Positions 8,254 to 18,741 of a stretch of DNA of 64,000 nucleotides are shown one piece after another (position 1 is the first letter of the stretch; every line of letters starts with the position of its first letter). Source of the DNA: Bacteroidota bacterium (GTDB lineage: Bacteria > Bacteroidota > Bacteroidia > 2-12-FULL-35-15); assembly GCA_947469885.1 (NCBI GenBank), contig CANIQT010000019.1, forward strand, positions 16,169 to 80,168. The letters are read 5' to 3'. The notes below the pieces were generated by a model. The model saw only the letters and a program-made list of their open reading frames with translations. It made no database searches and had not been told where the DNA came from. The translations under genes and the position numbers were made by a program.

Positions 8254-11200
8254 TTATTCAATCACCAATTTCCCATTTCCAATCTCTCTATTCTCATTCA
8301 TCAATTTAAAGAAATACATTCCATCACGTAAATCTTTGCGTTCCACTTTTAGGTTATAGGTATGAATATTTGAAATAACCAATACTTCCTTTCCTACCAC
8401 ATCATACACATGCAACTCAGTACCTTTAAATGGAACTGTTGAAGCAATAGTTACAACAGTATATTCATTGAAAGGATTTGGAGCAAAAGTTACATTTTGA
8501 GATGTAAGTGCATTATCAATTCCTGTACATACATCTACCTGCTGATTTTCAGAAGCATTATTAGAACATATTCCATCACTATAAGTGTATTGAACAGGGA
8601 ATATTCCGGCACCGGAAACCGAAGGGTCAAACATATTAGCAGAAACACCAGTACCGCTGTAAGTACCACCTGCGGGACTTCCACCTGTTAATGCAAAAGC
8701 ACCTACACTTTGACAAACAATAGGGAATGAAGACAAAGTAACAACAGGCAAAGCATTTGAGTTAACCGTCAGTGATTGCGAAGCAGAAGTTCCGCAACCG
8801 TTATTAGCCACTAACGTTATCACACCATCTGTCGTATCAGCCGTTGCCGAGATGTTATCTGTAGTTGATGTTCCTGTCCAAGTAGTTGGCAATGTCCATG
8901 TATAATCGTTTGTATTGGCATCAGGAGATACAGAATATATATTTACAGAACCATCACACACTGTTGTGCTTCCTGTTATTACAGACGGTTGGGCAGGAGG
9001 AGTATTCAAAACAACATCCAATGTTTGAGCAGCACTGCTACCACATGCATTATTTGCAGTAATAGAAATAGTTCCACCCAATGTTCCTAACGTAGGCGTA
9101 ATGTTATCTGTTGTTGATGTTCCTATCCAGGTAGCAGGTAACGTCCATGTATAATCTGTTGCACCACTCACAGAAGCAACCGAATACGTTTGAGCACTTC
9201 CTGAACAAATTGTATCATTGCCCAAAATAGCAACTGGCATCACCGGCAATGGATTAATAGTTACTGCATAAGTCTGAGTAACACTGCTTCCGCAAGCATT
9301 ATCAGCAGTAACACTAATTGTTCCACCAGTGTTTCCTGTTGTAGCGGTAATATTTTCGGTTAAAGAATTACCGCTCCAAGTAGCAGGCAATGTCCAAGTA
9401 TAAGACGTTGCACCAGCTACAGGTGAAACAGAATACGATTGCGAAGTACCTTCACAAACACTCGAACCACCTGTTAAACCTGCCGGCTGTGTTGGCAAGG
9501 AATTCATACTCACATTAATTAAAGACGAAGTACTGCTTCCGCAAGCGTTATCAGCCGTTACTGAAATAGCTCCACCTGTTGTAGTTGAAGTCGCAGAAAT
9601 ACTGCTAGTGGTTGATGTTCCTGACCATCCTCCTGGTAATGACCATGTGTAAGATGTTGCACCAGCAACAGAAGTAACAGAGAAGGTATTAGCAGAATTA
9701 TCACACACCACCAAACTACCACTAATCGTTGCAGGTTGAGCAGGTGTAGAAGTAACGGTTACCACCAGTGATTGTGCTGTACTGTTCCCGCAAGCATTTC
9801 CGGCACTCACATAAACACTTCCAGAAGTAACATCAGCAACAGCCGTAATACTTGTAGTAGTCGAAGTTCCTATCCAGCCTACTGGCAATGTCCATGTATA
9901 TAAAGTAGCGCCTGCCACGGAGCCAATGTTATAAGTATTGGTACTTCCGTCACAAATGGTGGTATTTCCGATAATAGAAGCAGGAGCTGCAGGAACAGTA
10001 TTCACCGTAACAGTCAATGTTTGAGCTGCACTGCTGCCGCACGAATTATTGGCAGTAACACTAACAGTTCCACTTGTTGCATTTGTAATCAACGAAATAT
10101 TATCCAATGTTGATGTTCCTGACCATCCACTAGGAGCTGACCATGTATAAGATGTAGCACCAACCACAGGCGCAATACTGTAGTTTTGAGCAGTGCCCGA
10201 ACACACAGATGTATTTCCTGAAATTATACCCGGTTGAGCCAACACATTACTCATACTAATAGCAAGCGTTTGAGCAGTTGAAATTCCACAACCATTATCA
10301 GCAGTAACAGTAATACTTCCCGCTACTCCTCCTGCTGTTGCAGTGATGGTGGTTGATGTAGATGTTCCGCTCCAACCTGACGGTAACAGCCATGTATAAG
10401 ACAAAGCACCACTTACCGCTGAAATATAATAAGTATTTACATCCCCTGAGCAAACCGTTGTAGTTCCGCTGATAGCTGTAGGTTGCAACGGTGCAGAATT
10501 TACAGTTACATTTAAAATTTGTGCTGTACTTGTTCCGCAGGAGTTGGTGGCATTCACCATAACAGTGCCGCTCGAAGCATTAGCAGTTGCTGATATACTT
10601 GTTCCTGTTGAAGACCCCGTCCATCCATTTGGCAACGTCCAGTTATACGAAGTAGCACCCGAAACCGAACCAATACTATAGGTGTTGGTACTTCCCGAAC
10701 AAATGGTGGTACTTCCTACAATGGTTGTAGGTTGCGCAGGAGCAGAACTTACAGTTACAGCCAATGTTTGTACTGTACTGCTTCCGCAGGAATTATTTGC
10801 ACTCACGGTTACGTTTCCTGAGTTACTTCCCGTCACCGGATTAATACTGATGGAAGAAGAAGAGCCCGACCAGCCACTTGGTGTAGTCCAAGTATATGAC
10901 GTAGCACCACTTACTGCGGTTATAGAATATATTTCCGATGCTCCAGAACAAACCGTTGTATTACCTGTAATGGAAACTGGTTGAGCAGGTGCTGCATTTA
11001 TGGTTACTGCTAAAGTTTGTGATGAACTGCTACCGCAAGCATTGTTTGCTGTAACTGTAATGTTTCCACCTAATAAGCCTGCAACCGTTGAAATACTTGT
11101 TGTGGTTGATGTTCCTGTCCATCCGCTTGGCAAGATCCAAGTGTAAGAAGTAGCACCACTCACTGCACCAATAGTATAAGTATTGCTGCTTCCACTACAA

Positions 11201-14200
11201 ACACTAGTGTTTCCGCTTATCGAAACAGGAATAACAGGAATAGAATTTACACTCATTGTAGTGTTCGATGATGTTGCAGTAGCCGTGGTAGTACAGTTTG
11301 CATTTGATGTTAACACTGCATACACCACATCTCCATTTGCTAATGCTGAATTAGAATAAGTGTTAATGCCAGTTCCAACAGGGTTGCTGTTTAAGTACCA
11401 TTGATAAGTTGGACCACCGTCACCATTCGTTGGAGTGGCTGTAAAAGTTACAGGAGTTCCCGAACAAATGGATCCAGAAGGCGAAGTCACCAAAGCTATA
11501 GCAGGTGTTACATTTGCAGTTACCGTCATGGTAACAGAATTAGATGTTGCAGGACTACCCGCAACACATGGCAAATTCGAAGTCATCACACAAGTTACAA
11601 TTTCATTATTATTAAATCCTGATGAAGTAAAAGTAGGGCTGTTTGTTCCAACCGGGTTACCATTTATTCTCCATTGATAGGCTGGTGTTGTTCCTCCATA
11701 AGTGGGAGTGGCAGTAAATGTTACCGAATTACCTGCACATATTGTATTAGATGGAGATGCACTGATAGCAACTGATGCAGTAGTGCCACTAGTAGTAATA
11801 TTTATATGAACCGTATCCGACAATATGCAACTTCCATTAATGGATTGAACTGTAAAAGTAGTGCTGGTAGCAGGTGTGGCAACAGGATTCGAAATATTAG
11901 TTGCTGACAATCCTGCACTTGGCGACCAGTTATAATTTTGTCCTCCACTCGAAGTGATATTAACAGGCACACCATAACAAACCGAAGTGGAATGAGGCGA
12001 AGCTACCACATGTCCATTCCTGATGGTAAAGTAAGCATCACTTAAATCATAAGTAGCATTTATGGCTGTTGACCTTACCCTCAGCAATACCGTATTCGAG
12101 TTAATCGTATTCGGCACAATCCAATCGTAACTATGGGTTGCAGTTACATAACTTGTAATAATAGGTATCCAGGTAGTTCCGCTATTTAACGAATAATGTA
12201 TATCGTATGTTCCAATAGTAGGATTGTCGGTCCACGTAATGGTTTTGGTATGACAACCTTCCAGTGTATCCGCAATTCCGTTTGGTGAAGTCATAGTAAT
12301 TAAAGGCGGAGAAGTGCTAATAATAAAAGCAACATCACTGGTATCTGCCTTGCATGAATTAATATTATCCTTCACCCATATTCTGCAATTGTTGGACGGG
12401 AAATTAGGAACAGTCCATGGATAGGTATTAATGGAAGTGTTGTAACCCAATACAATATTTGTAAATGTACTGCCTCCGTTGGTAGAATAATATAAGTCGT
12501 ATAAATTGGAGATACCATCAGACGACCAGGTAATATTAAACACCGAGCCCACCTGCATAATACCACCAAAATTTGGTTGAATCAATGTTACAGGTTTGGT
12601 AATTGTAAATGTATTGTCACTTTGATCACCATAGGTAGTTGCATAATAAGGTGTAACCCTTACCCTTACCTGGTTGGATGGTATGTTTGGCATATTCCAG
12701 TTGTAGGTTGCAGGGTTAGCCGTTGTCGACCAGTAGCCAATAATAGATACCCATGTTGCACCATTATTTATAGTATAATCAATGGAGTACTCTGTCCATG
12801 CCGGTGAGCGGTCGAAGGTGATAGAAGTAACGGTACAACCTCCCCAGATAGTAACACCGTTATCACCATTTGGAGTAATAATGGTAACCGCAGGTTTGAT
12901 AGTAAAGACAGAATTGCTCACATCATTCACTGCAAGATTGCTAGAATTGCTTGCCTTTACAAGGCAGGTAGTTGAACTTACATTAGGTACTACCCAGTTT
13001 CTTGTTCCATTGTTGGCATAGGTTCCTATTAATGTCCATGTCACTCCATTATCAAGTGAATAATCTAACCGAACTGTTGAAAAGAAAGTAGCAGCATTCC
13101 ATGTAATAGCATAATTAGTTCCGGAATATAATGTTTCTCCTCCGTTAGGTGTAATTAATATTGGTGTGGCAGGAGTTATGGTAAACACTGCATTACTCAA
13201 ATCGTATTTACAGTTGTTTAAATAATCAATCACCTTAATTAAACAGGTGGTTGATGGAAGATTTGGTACTGTCCAGTTGTAGTTGTTTCCGGTTATGTTC
13301 GATGCAATGGTTGTATAACTTGCTCCGTTATCGGTTGAATATTGCAATGTATATTGTCCTGATGCACTTGGTAAATTGGTCCATGTGATGGCGTGTACAC
13401 TGTTGCCTACCCAGCTTTCTGAACCGTTTGGACTGGTTACTGTTATATCATTGCTTGGATTGATCGTAAATACTGCATCACTCACATCGTTCAGTGCTGC
13501 TGCATTGTAATAGTCTTCTACTTTTAATTTTGCCTGTGTGCTTGTTAATCCGTTTGGTACCTGCCAACTGTACGATTGTGAGTTCAGACCGTTTGTGCTT
13601 AGTGCATTGTAAATCATTACCCAGGTTGCTCCGTTATCCAATGAATAATAAAGGTTAAAGTATTGAATACAGGTTGATTTGGTCCATGTGATATTATAGT
13701 ACGAACATCCATACCAGGTTTCTCCGCCATTGGCACTTACTATCGTGATTGGCATAATGCTGAACACTGCATTGCTTACATCATTTATAGCTGTATTGGC
13801 TGAATTGCTTGCTCTTACCAAACATTGGTTACTAACAGTATTGGGTACTACCCAGTTTCTCGAACCGCTGTTGGCATAGGTTCCTATCAAAACCCATATT
13901 GTTCCGTTATCTATGGAGTATTCTAATTTTACTGTGGAATAAAAAGTGGCAGGGTTCCATGTAATGGTGTAATTACATTGAGACTGTAAACTCTCTCCAC
14001 CGTTAGGTGTTATTAATATTGGCTGTGCTGCAGTAATAGTGAATACTGCATTGCTTACATCATATTTACAGTTGTTGATATAATCAATCACTTTGATTAA
14101 ACAAGTTGTTGATGGAAGATTTGGCACTGTCCAGTTGTAAGTGTTTCCGGTGATGTTCGATGCAATGGTTGTGTAACTTGCTCCGTTATCGGTCGAATAT

Positions 14201-17200
14201 TGTAAGGTATATTGTCCCGATGCACTTGGTAAATTGGTCCATGTAATAGCGTGTACACTGTTGCCTACCCAGCTTTCCGAACCGTTAGGACTGGTTACTG
14301 TTATATCATTGCTTGGATTGATGGTAAACACAGCATCACTCACATCATTCAGTGCGGTTGCATTATAATAGTCTTCTACTTTTAATTTTGCCTGAGTACT
14401 TGTTAATCCGTTTGGTACCTGCCAGCTGTACGATTGTGAATTCAGCCCGTTTGTGCTTAGTGCATTGTATATCATTACCCAGGTTACTCCGTTATCTATT
14501 GAATAATAAAGGTTGAAGTATTGAATACAGGTTGATTTGGTCCATGTTATATTGTAGTACGAACAACCATACCAAGTTTCTCCTCCATTAGCGCTTACTA
14601 TTGTTACAGGCATAATGCTGAATACTGCATTGCTTACATCATTGATGGCAAGGTTAGCGGAGTTACTTGCCCTGATTAAACATTGAGCACTTACTGTGTT
14701 GGGTACTACCCAGTTTCTTGAACCACTGTTTGCATACGTTCCAATCAACACCCATGTTACCCCGTTATCTATTGAATAATCTAAACGGACTGTTGAATAA
14801 AAGGTGGCAGCATTCCAGGTAATGGTGTAATTACATTGAGACTGCAAACTCTCTCCTCCATTTGGAGTTAATAGTATTGGCTGTGCAGCAGTGATGGTAA
14901 ATACCGCATTGCTCACATCGTATTTACAGTTGTTTATATAGTCAATCACTTTAATTAAACATGTTGTTGATGGAAGATTTGGTACGGTCCAGTTGTAGGT
15001 GTTTCCGGTTATGTTAGAAGCAATGGTTGTATAACTTGCACCATTATCGGTTGAATATTGCAATGTATATTGTCCTGATGCACTTGGTAAATTAGTCCAC
15101 GTAATAGCATGTACACTGTTGCCTACACAGCTTTCTGAACCGTTTGGACTGGTTACTGTTATATCATTACTTGGATTGATGGTAAACACTGCATCACTTA
15201 CATCGTTCAGTGCTGCTGCATTATAATAGTCTTCTACTTTTAATTTTGCCTGAGTACTTGTTAATCCGTTTGGTACCTGCCAGCTGTACGATTGTGAGTT
15301 CAGACCGTTTGTGCTTAGTGCATTGTAAATCATTACCCAGGTTGCTCCGTTATCCAATGAATAATAAAGGTTAAAGTATTGAATACAGGTTGATTTGGTC
15401 CATGTTATATTATAGTACGAACAGCCATACCATGTTTCTCCTCCATTAGCACTTACTATCGTGATTGGCATAATGCTGAATACCGCATTGCTTACATCAT
15501 TTATAGCTGTATTGGCTGAATTGCTTGCTCTTACCAGACATTGATTACTAACAGTGTTTGGCACTACCCAGTTTCTCGAACCGCTGTTGGCATAGGTTCC
15601 TATCAATACCCATGTTGTTCCGTTATCTATCGAGTATTCTAATTTAACGGTGGAATAAAAAGTGGCAGGGTTCCAGGTGATGGTATAATTACATTGAGAC
15701 TGTAAACTTTCACCACCATTAGGTGTTATTAATATTGGCTGTGCAGCAGTAATAGTGAATACTGCATTGCTTACATCATATTTACAGTTGTTGATATAAT
15801 CAATCACCTTGATTAAACAAGTTGTTGATGGAAGATTTGGCACTGTCCAGTTGTATGTGTTTCCTGTTATATTAGAAGCAATGGTAGTATAGCTTGCTCC
15901 GTTGTCGGTTGAATATTGCAATGTGTATTGTCCTGATGCACTTGGTAAATTAGTCCATGTGATGGCATGTACACTGTTGCCTACCCAGCTTTCTGAACCA
16001 TTCGGACTGGTTACCGTTATATCATTGCTTGGATTGATGGTAAATACTGCATCGCTTACATCATTCAGTGCTGCTGCATTATAATAGTCTTCTACTTTTA
16101 ATTTTGCCTGAGTACTTGTTAATCCGTTTGGTACCTGCCAGCTGTACGATTGTGAGTTCAGCCCGTTTGTACTAAGTGCATTGTAAATCATTACCCATGT
16201 TGCACCGTTATCTATTGAATAATAAAGATTAAAATACTGAATACAGGTTGATTTGGTCCATGTTATATTGTAGTATGAACAGCCATACCATGTTTCTCCT
16301 CCATTAGCGCTTACTATTGTTAATGGCATGATGCTGAATACTGCATTGCTTACATCATTGATGGCAAGGTTAGCGGAATTACTTGCCCTGATTAAACATT
16401 GAGCACTTACCGTGTTGGGCACTACCCAGTTTCTTGAACCGCTGTTGGCATACGTTCCTATCAAAATCCATGTAACTCCATTATCAATTGAATAATCTAA
16501 ACGAACTGTTGAATAAAATGTGGCAGCATTCCATGTAATGGTATAATTACATTGAGACTGTAAACTCTCTCCACCGTTAGGTGTTAACAGTATTGGCTGT
16601 GCAGCAGTGATGGTAAATACTGCATTGCTTACATCATATTTACAGTTGTTGATATAATCAATCACTTTAATTAAACAAGTTGTTGATGGAAGATTAGGTA
16701 CTGTCCAGTTGTAAGTGTTTCCTGTTATATTAGAAGCAATGGTAGTATAACTTGCTCCATTATCTGTTGAATATTGCAATGTATATTGTCCCGATGCACT
16801 TGGTAAATTGGTCCACGTAATGGCATGTACACTGTTGCCCACCCAACTTTCTGAACCGTTAGGACTGGTTACTGTTATATCATTACTTGGATTGATAGTA
16901 AATACTGCATCGCTTACATCGTTCAGTGCAGCAGCATTGTAATAGTCTTCCACTTTTAGTTTTGCCTGTGTGCTGGTCAATCCGTTTGGTACCTGCCAGC
17001 TGTACGATTGTGAATTCAGCCCGTTTGTGCTTAGTGCATTGTATATCATCACCCATGTCGCTCCGTTATCTATTGAATAGTATAAATTAAAATATTGAAT
17101 ACAGGTTGATTTGGTCCAGGTAATATTATAGTACGAACAGCCATACCATGTTTCTCCTCCATTGGCACTTACTATGGTGATTGGCATGATGCTGAACACT

Positions 17201-18084
17201 GCATTGCTTACATCATTTATAGCTGTATTGGCTGAATTACTTGCTCTTACCAAACATTGATTACTAACCATGTTTGGCACTACCCAGTTTCTCGAACCGC
17301 TGTTTGCATACGTTCCAATCAATACCCATGTTGTTCCATTATCTATGGAGTATTCTAATTTTACTGTAGAATAAAATGTGGCAGGGTTCCATGTGATGGT
17401 GTAATTACACTGAGACTGTAAACTCTCTCCACCATTAGGCGTAAGTAATATGGGCTGAGCCGGAGAAATAGTAAATACAGCATTGCTAATATCCTGCATA
17501 CAATTCTGAACATAATCCATCACCCTTACCAGGCAGGTTGTGGATGGAAGATTAACCACTGTCCAGGCATACGTTCCCGAAACTGTTGAATAGTTGGTAA
17601 CTATATTTACCCAGGTAGTCCCGTTATCAGTAGAATAAGCAATATTATAGGTATTGGATGTTCCCTGAGCATTCCATGTAATATTATGAACCGTATTGCC
17701 CTGCCAGGTTTCGCCACCATTTGGAGAGGTAAGCACTATCGGCACATTAATAGTAAAAAACGCATTACTCTGGTCAACGGTGGAAGCATTCAACGCATCC
17801 TTTACACGCATTAAAACAGTTGATGACTGAACATTGGGAACAGTCCAAACGAAAGTACCATTAGTTGAAAGATAATTACTGCTCACTGACGACCAGATAG
17901 TACCTCCATCCAGCGAATAATCTATATTCCAATAATTGGACGGACTTCCCGTTTGGCTCCATGTAACTGTATATTGCTGACAGGAATATAATACCTCGCC
18001 ACCATTAGGGGCAATAATTGTAATTGTTTGTGCATTTACCAAAGAAGTAAAAAGCAGGGCAGTAATAAGTAATAATTTTTTCAT
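8254..18084 (-). CDS. Giant repeat-built T9SS-secreted surface protein (3276 residues)
   Basis: The N-terminus MKKLLLITALLFTSLVNAQ is a signal peptide. About 20 Ig-like modules of 90-100 residues follow, each with a PNGGE-like start, an ITW strand, a YSxDNG turn, a W-VPN strand and a closing SNAVF strand; this resembles Kre9/KNH-like Ig domains. Two single modules come first, then five copies of a three-module block (286 residues each), then more divergent ones. Next are three different modules (about 1970-2240), ten PKD-like modules of about 80 residues with GATSYTW and ANNACGSS signatures, and a last module. The C-terminus (FAPNPFNEYTVVTI, then GKEVLVISNI and DGMYFFKL) is a type A T9SS sorting domain, implying export across the outer membrane and removal of that domain. 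No catalytic motif was seen; adhesion or surface-layer function is inference. Confidence 0.9.
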   Translation of the reverse strand: MKKLLLITALLFTSLVNAQTITIIAPNGGEVLYSCQQYTVTWSQTGSPSNYWNIDYSLDGGTIWSSVSSNYLSTNGTFVWTVPNVQSSTVLMRVKDALNASTVDQSNAFFTINVPIVLTSPNGGETWQGNTVHNITWNAQGTSNTYNIAYSTDNGTTWVNIVTNYSTVSGTYAWTVVNLPSTTCLVRVMDYVQNCMQDISNAVFTISPAQPILLTPNGGESLQSQCNYTITWNPATFYSTVKLEYSIDNGTTWVLIGTYANSGSRNWVVPNMVSNQCLVRASNSANTAINDVSNAVFSIMPITIVSANGGETWYGCSYYNITWTKSTCIQYFNLYYSIDNGATWVMIYNALSTNGLNSQSYSWQVPNGLTSTQAKLKVEDYYNAAALNDVSDAVFTINPSNDITVTSPNGSESWVGNSVHAITWTNLPSASGQYTLQYSTDNGASYTTIASNITGNTYNWTVPNLPSTTCLIKVIDYINNCKYDVSNAVFTITAAQPILLTPNGGESLQSQCNYTITWNAATFYSTVRLDYSIDNGVTWILIGTYANSGSRNWVVPNTVSAQCLIRASNSANLAINDVSNAVFSIMPLTIVSANGGETWYGCSYYNITWTKSTCIQYFNLYYSIDNGATWVMIYNALSTNGLNSQSYSWQVPNGLTSTQAKLKVEDYYNAAALNDVSDAVFTINPSNDITVTSPNGSESWVGNSVHAITWTNLPSASGQYTLQYSTDNGASYTTIASNITGNTYNWTVPNLPSTTCLIKVIDYINNCKYDVSNAVFTITAAQPILITPNGGESLQSQCNYTITWNPATFYSTVKLEYSIDNGTTWVLIGTYANSGSRNWVVPNTVSNQCLVRASNSANTAINDVSNAVFSIMPITIVSANGGETWYGCSYYNITWTKSTCIQYFNLYYSLDNGATWVMIYNALSTNGLNSQSYSWQVPNGLTSTQAKLKVEDYYNAAALNDVSDAVFTINPSNDITVTSPNGSESCVGNSVHAITWTNLPSASGQYTLQYSTDNGASYTTIASNITGNTYNWTVPNLPSTTCLIKVIDYINNCKYDVSNAVFTITAAQPILLTPNGGESLQSQCNYTITWNAATFYSTVRLDYSIDNGVTWVLIGTYANSGSRNWVVPNTVSAQCLIRASNSANLAINDVSNAVFSIMPVTIVSANGGETWYGCSYYNITWTKSTCIQYFNLYYSIDNGVTWVMIYNALSTNGLNSQSYSWQVPNGLTSTQAKLKVEDYYNATALNDVSDAVFTINPSNDITVTSPNGSESWVGNSVHAITWTNLPSASGQYTLQYSTDNGASYTTIASNITGNTYNWTVPNLPSTTCLIKVIDYINNCKYDVSNAVFTITAAQPILITPNGGESLQSQCNYTITWNPATFYSTVKLEYSIDNGTIWVLIGTYANSGSRNWVVPNTVSNQCLVRASNSANTAINDVSNAVFSIMPITIVSANGGETWYGCSYYNITWTKSTCIQYFNLYYSLDNGATWVMIYNALSTNGLNSQSYSWQVPNGLTSTQAKLKVEDYYNAAALNDVSDAVFTINPSNDITVTSPNGSESWVGNSVHAITWTNLPSASGQYTLQYSTDNGASYTTIASNITGNNYNWTVPNLPSTTCLIKVIDYLNNCKYDLSNAVFTITPATPILITPNGGETLYSGTNYAITWNAATFFSTVRLDYSLDNGVTWTLIGTYANNGTRNWVVPNVSSTTCLVKASNSSNLAVNDVSNSVFTIKPAVTIITPNGDNGVTIWGGCTVTSITFDRSPAWTEYSIDYTINNGATWVSIIGYWSTTANPATYNWNMPNIPSNQVRVRVTPYYATTYGDQSDNTFTITKPVTLIQPNFGGIMQVGSVFNITWSSDGISNLYDLYYSTNGGSTFTNIVLGYNTSINTYPWTVPNFPSNNCRIWVKDNINSCKADTSDVAFIISTSPPLITMTSPNGIADTLEGCHTKTITWTDNPTIGTYDIHYSLNSGTTWIPIITSYVTATHSYDWIVPNTINSNTVLLRVRSTAINATYDLSDAYFTIRNGHVVASPHSTSVCYGVPVNITSSGGQNYNWSPSAGLSATNISNPVATPATSTTFTVQSINGSCILSDTVHINITTSGTTASVAISASPSNTICAGNSVTFTATPTYGGTTPAYQWRINGNPVGTNSPTFTSSGFNNNEIVTCVMTSNLPCVAGSPATSNSVTMTVTANVTPAIALVTSPSGSICSGTPVTFTATPTNGDGGPTYQWYLNSNPVGTGINTYSNSALANGDVVYAVLTSNANCTTTATATSSNTTMSVNSIPVIPVSISGNTSVCSGSSNTYTIGAVSGATSYTWILPSGWTGTSTTTSISTVAGLLGGNITVTANNACGSSSSQTLAVTINAAPAQPVSITGNTTVCSGASEIYSITAVSGATSYTWTTPSGWSGSSSSISINPVTGSNSGNVTVSANNSCGSSTVQTLAVTVSSAPAQPTTIVGSTTICSGSTNTYSIGSVSGATSYNWTLPNGWTGSSTGTSISATANASSGTVMVNATNSCGTSTAQILNVTVNSAPLQPTAISGTTTVCSGDVNTYYISAVSGALSYTWLLPSGWSGTSTSTTITATAGGVAGSITVTADNGCGISTAQTLAISMSNVLAQPGIISGNTSVCSGTAQNYSIAPVVGATSYTWSAPSGWSGTSTLDNISLITNATSGTVSVTANNSCGSSAAQTLTVTVNTVPAAPASIIGNTTICDGSTNTYNIGSVAGATLYTWTLPVGWIGTSTTTSITAVADVTSGSVYVSAGNACGNSTAQSLVVTVTSTPAQPATISGSLVVCDNSANTFSVTSVAGATSYTWSLPGGWSGTSTTSSISATSTTTGGAISVTADNACGSSTSSLINVSMNSLPTQPAGLTGGSSVCEGTSQSYSVSPVAGATSYTWTLPATWSGNSLTENITATTGNTGGTISVTADNACGSSVTQTYAVTINPLPVMPVAILGNDTICSGSAQTYSVASVSGATDYTWTLPATWIGTSTTDNITPTLGTLGGTISITANNACGSSAAQTLDVVLNTPPAQPSVITGSTTVCDGSVNIYSVSPDANTNDYTWTLPTTWTGTSTTDNISATADTTDGVITLVANNGCGTSASQSLTVNSNALPVVTLSSFPIVCQSVGAFALTGGSPAGGTYSGTGVSANMFDPSVSGAGIFPVQYTYSDGICSNNASENQQVDVCTGIDNALTSQNVTFAPNPFNEYTVVTIASTVPFKGTELHVYDVVGKEVLVISNIHTYNLKVERKDLRDGMYFFKLMNENREIGNGKLVIE
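13168..17457 (-). repeat. Five in-frame 858-bp modules inside the giant gene
   Basis: A landmark string in the third sub-domain recurs at 13411, 14269, 15127, 15985 and 16843, each exactly 858 bp (286 codons) apart. Modules are nearly identical in DNA. The first sub-domain alternates between two versions: modules 1, 3 and 5 carry NPATFYSTVKLEYS and NQCLVRASNSANTA, whereas 2 and 4 carry NAATFYSTVRLDYS and AQCLIRASNSANLA. Module 3 has a tryptophan-to-cysteine change (SESCVGNS) at about 15127. Confidence 0.95.
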
Positions 18085-18117
18085 TGATTGTATATTTATT
18101 TGTTTTTAAAAGGGTAA

Positions 18118-18125
18118 CAAAAGTA
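18118..18125 (-). promoter_or_regulatory. -7 box (TACTTTTG) for the giant gene
   Basis: A perfect TAnnTTTG match 34 bases before the ATG at 18084 on the minus strand. No -33 TTG at 19-23 bp was found, so only this half is supported. Confidence 0.5.
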
Positions 18126-18245
18126 GTTAAAGAATCCATACTTCATGTTGCCAATTACAAGAATTTTACACAGGTATTATTTCCTGAAAAGGACTCATTA
18201 AACCAAATCAATAATGCCTTTTAAAAGCAAAAGTGGCTGATTTAG

Positions 18246-18538
18246 CAACTCATCCCTATGGTTTCTCATCTCATCCCTATGGTTTCTCAACTCATCCCTA
18301 TGGTTTCTCATCTCATCCCGATGATTTCTCATCTCATCCCGATGGTTTCTCATCTCATTCCTATGGTTTCTCATCTCATCCCGATGACTTTGCATCTTGT
18401 TCCTGATGATATTGCTTCTCATTCCGATGGTTTCACATCTCATCCCAATGATTTCTCATCTCATTCCGATGGTTTCACATCTCATCCCGATGATTTCTCA
18501 AATCGTCCCGATGATATTGCATCTCATCCCGATGAGGT
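18246..18538. repeat. Intergenic tandem array 2, 21-bp period, 14 units
   Basis: Units start every 21 bp from 18246 to 18519 without a slip. The consensus is CATCTCATCCCGATG followed by GTTTCT, with CCCTATGG variants at the left end and more degenerate units at the right. The plus strand is strongly C- and T-rich. The 657-base gap between the giant gene and the DUF58 gene holds this array, the giant gene promoter and about 200 bases downstream in which I see nothing firm. Confidence 0.93.
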
Positions 18539-18741
18539 GTGAAAGTAAGGGGATATGCTCAAAACGAGGGTGGTTTTGTTGTAAACCAATAGTTTAGGTG
18601 TTAAATAAAGTCGAAAAATGAAGCAAATTTGTGTAAAAAAGGTAGAAAAAGCTATGTTTTCGATTGGAAGAGAAGCCAAGTTTATGATACATTTTTTTGT
18701 AATATTGCCGTCACAAATATGACCTGTTTTAATTTTTAGGT

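Noticed and set aside
10682..13021. Plus-strand open frames opposite the giant gene
   Set aside because: They are mirror frames of the repeated coding sequence, with no start context and no domain.
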